A stretch of 64,000 nucleotides of DNA, taken from the NCBI GenBank assembly GCA_026874595.1, contig CM049308.1, positions 24,826,367 to 24,890,366 on the forward strand, given 5' to 3'. Source of the DNA: Sipunculus nudus (Eukaryota > Annelida > Sipuncula > Golfingiida > Sipunculidae). Positions within the stretch are counted from its first letter, which is position 1. Each line of letters begins with the position of its first letter. Position numbers and translations under genes: made by a program. This document shows, one piece after another, positions 61,549 through 64,000 of the stretch. A model generated the notes under the pieces. That model was not told the DNA's origin. It saw only the letters and a list, made by a program, of their open reading frames with translations, and made no database searches.

Positions 61549-62539
61549 AATGTGCAAAATCAGTGAATGTGATTCACTCAGGCATTTCACAAAATGACTA
61601 GCTTTAGACTTGGTGCTATTTTAACTAGCTGCTAATGAGGTTGGCCACCATGTTACCACCACCCTCAAGTGGATCAAACATCCTAGAGCTGTAGAATGAA
61701 TTGTTGAGATTAGCATCTTAGTTGTAGGGTAAAACTGATCATTCATAAAATGCTCTATATTTACACCTATTGAATGTTCATATTTCTATGTCAAAACAAG
61801 GGAAATCAACCTTAATGAATAGTGCAAGACAATAATTGTAAATATAACAAAAGTGACAGCAGTAATATTGGATGTTTATTTTAATATAACACATTCAGCA
61901 CTATATTCTAGTGTATGTGTGCTTGTTATGTGTGGGTGATCAAGTGTGTGACCATTTAAACAAGTGATCAGTATTTATCACTTCAATTATATAATACAGG
62001 TAAATACTCCTATTTAAATTTAAGTTTTTGATGCACTTCTGAAAACTTACAGAAAGAAAATATTTAAGCTGCATAACCAGACAGCCCGCACATATTCCGA
62101 GCATGGAATCAACTGGGCCAGTGTTTGCATTTAATAACAAATGGATCCTGGAAACGCCTAAAAAGTTAAAACATATTTTAAGTATATGAATGGTATAAAT
62201 AATTGATATAAAAACCTAGATTGATATAAATCAAACATATACATTTCAGCACACACACACCTTTATGTATTTACTCAAGTGTTACATAACAAAACCAGTT
62301 TAATTTAAGAGGTGATTTATAAATATAAAAAAAATAAATTATTAAAAATGCACAACATATTGGCACACACACACACATGATATATGAAATTTGTAAGATA
62401 TTAAATAATAACACACACAAAACATATGTACACTCATGTGTATTTGGAAAATAATATTGGTTTAGCTGTATGAACCAATAATCATTTAAAAATTATTTTA
62501 CAATTTGCTTAAACCATTAGAAATGTCATTAAAATTATT

Positions 62540-62581
<42 letters not shown>

Positions 62582-62837
62582 CAACAAATGAGGTACAAAA
62601 GTATCTAGTATTATTATTCTAATAAAAATACTTAATAGGCCTACATATCTGAAAGTTAGCTAACATTATCACTGGTACATATGGCCATGCATAAAAATTG
62701 AAACAATGTATACTTAAATATTTTCTAAACAAATACGCACGTATAACTGAACATAATGGTGAATTCAGTCAAATAGCTGATATTTGAATAAAGAAAAAAA
62801 TAAAATATAATTATTATAAAGAATTATATCTCAAAAT

Positions 62838-62897
<60 letters not shown>

Positions 62898-63500
62898 ATT
62901 AAAATATTGATACAGGTGTAAATAAACTATGACAATAGATATAGAATTTTCCATATGATACACACACAGATTATATACCTTAAACATTTTAAAAATATTT
63001 TCAAATTCAGTTGAAATTAGTTGTATTATTAAACATAATAAAATAATAAATAAACCCTAAAATAAAACTTATATTATTACTTCTTATTAAAATCATTTGA
63101 AAAAGTATTTGAAAAATATATGTTGTTAGGGTTTGGTGAGGCAATAAGAAGTGTATGAGGGCTTTAGGCCTTTTAATATGGGTTAACTTGATGTGTCATG
63201 ACAGCTAGTGATAAGCTCATGAGCAGGTTACAAGTCTATGAGTGATGTCATTTGTCCTTATCTCCTATTGGTTCTCCGCTGGGTCATGCCATATTCATGA
63301 GCTGATCATGTGATAGGCAAACACATGCAGCCCCCATAGGAAAGTTTTGTATGTGAAACGGGTGTGTGTGTTGGGGGGGGGGGGGGGGTTGTTCCTCAGA
63401 AGAGGCTACAAACAGGCAACTCCGGGTGCAGTTTAACGGGTAGAATATTGCGGGGGCGGGGGGGGGGGGGGAGGGGTAAAAAGACACATTAAATTATTTG
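59700..63500. other. AT-rich microsatellite block
   Basis: (TA)n at 59731-59765, 59857-59885, 60766-60823, 61480-61545, 62546-62577 and 62840-62895; poly-C at 60736-60754; poly-G at 63376-63388 and 63451-63471. No gene recognised. Confidence 0.75.
60006..61676. repeat. Inverted repeat pair about 1.5 kb apart
   Basis: 60006-60081 (ATCCACTTGAGGGTGGTGGT... to ...CACCAAGTCTAGAG) is the reverse complement of about 61600-61676 with few differences. Arms of about 77 bp suggest a foldback element; the interior has no coding potential. Confidence 0.8.
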
Positions 63501-63525
63501 TTTTACTTTCGTATACGAATTCGGT

Positions 63526-63984
63526 TAGGGGTGTATCAATAGACCGACAAATCGATACGGTTAACGATACGCTATCCATGCTAAATCGTCGTATCGATGA
63601 AAACACAGAAACTGCTTACAACTACATGTCATACAGCCTTAACCTAAACTATGATCAGAGTTATTTATTGAGCTTAATCTGTATTTTATTTATTATTGAC
63701 TGTTTAGGACTTCAGTAATATTATTATATAATATTGTCATATGAGCGACTGAATGAGGGATTTAAACAGTTCGTTATGCTTCATGACAAGCCGGCGTGTG
63801 TGAGTGATAACAGACTAATGTTACTTTTATATTTGTTTACATAAAAAAAATCCACATGGCCTTTAATGACAAATGATAAACAAAGAAAAAATGTTCAAAT
63901 CGAATCGTCAATACATATCGGTAATCGCTATAAGTATATCGCAATACATATTGTATCTGAATAGGCTGACCGATAGGGAAACTA
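63526..63984. mobile_element. Second hAT-like element of the same family
   Basis: Starts TAGGGGTGTATCAATA, has the same ATCGATACG-rich interior and a right part matching TATCGCAATACATATTGTAT of 16400-16430. I do not see a clear target duplication, so one end may be eroded. Confidence 0.65.
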
Positions 63985-64000
63985 ATAGCGGGATTATAGC

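Noticed and set aside
1-64000. CRISPR array or bacterial operon
   Set aside because: Repeats are contiguous minisatellites without unique spacers; spliced genes and SINE/LINE content show a eukaryotic genome.

Overview
This is an AT-rich eukaryotic window with introns obeying GT/AG, long microsatellites, tRNA-derived SINEs, a non-LTR retrotransposon and many foldback DNA elements. The repeat style and the TIR-gene expansion suggest a lophotrochozoan invertebrate, most likely a mollusc. Nothing here fixes the species. There is no bacterial-type gene organisation.

The main content is one protein-coding gene present twice in tandem on the minus strand. Copy A has 11 coding exons from 20002 down to 3801. 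Copy B has 11 coding exons from 44509 down to 27836. I assembled both by following splice sites and reading phase: all ten junctions are GT/AG, and intron phases are identical in the two copies. Conceptual proteins are 724 aa (A) and 759 aa (B). Domain order is an N-terminal macro-like (ADP-ribose-binding fold) domain, then three TIR-like domains, then a short basic tail. TIR2 and TIR3 keep a Glu at the position of the TIR NADase catalytic Glu; TIR1 does not. The macro domain lacks the usual catalytic Asn and looks suited to binding rather than hydrolysis. A macro domain fused to NAD-cleaving-type TIR domains recalls the two halves of bacterial type II Thoeris immunity, where a TIR enzyme makes an ADP-ribose-type signal sensed by a macro-domain effector. 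This is the candidate undescribed system. The functional link is inference.

Layout: 1-3.6 kb, 3' flank of copy A with dispersed repeats; 3.7-20.0 kb, gene A; 20.0-24.7 kb, 5' flank of A with a foldback element and a tandem-core element; 24.7-27.8 kb, 3' flank of B with an LTR-like insertion; 27.8-44.5 kb, gene B; 44.5-47.9 kb, 5' flank of B; 48.9-57 kb, a decayed inverted third locus on the plus strand. That locus carries two relics of TIR2 exon 7, a dead LINE, a SINE and a 27-bp minisatellite. From 57 to 64 kb I see only AT-rich repeats, microsatellites and inverted repeats, with no supportable gene.

The two 23-kb units work as a natural before/after comparison. Several mobile elements are present in one copy while the other shows the empty site: a Mutator-like MITE and a hAT-like MITE in A, and a SINE in each. 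Copy A carries an in-frame stop in its last exon, so B is the full-length copy.
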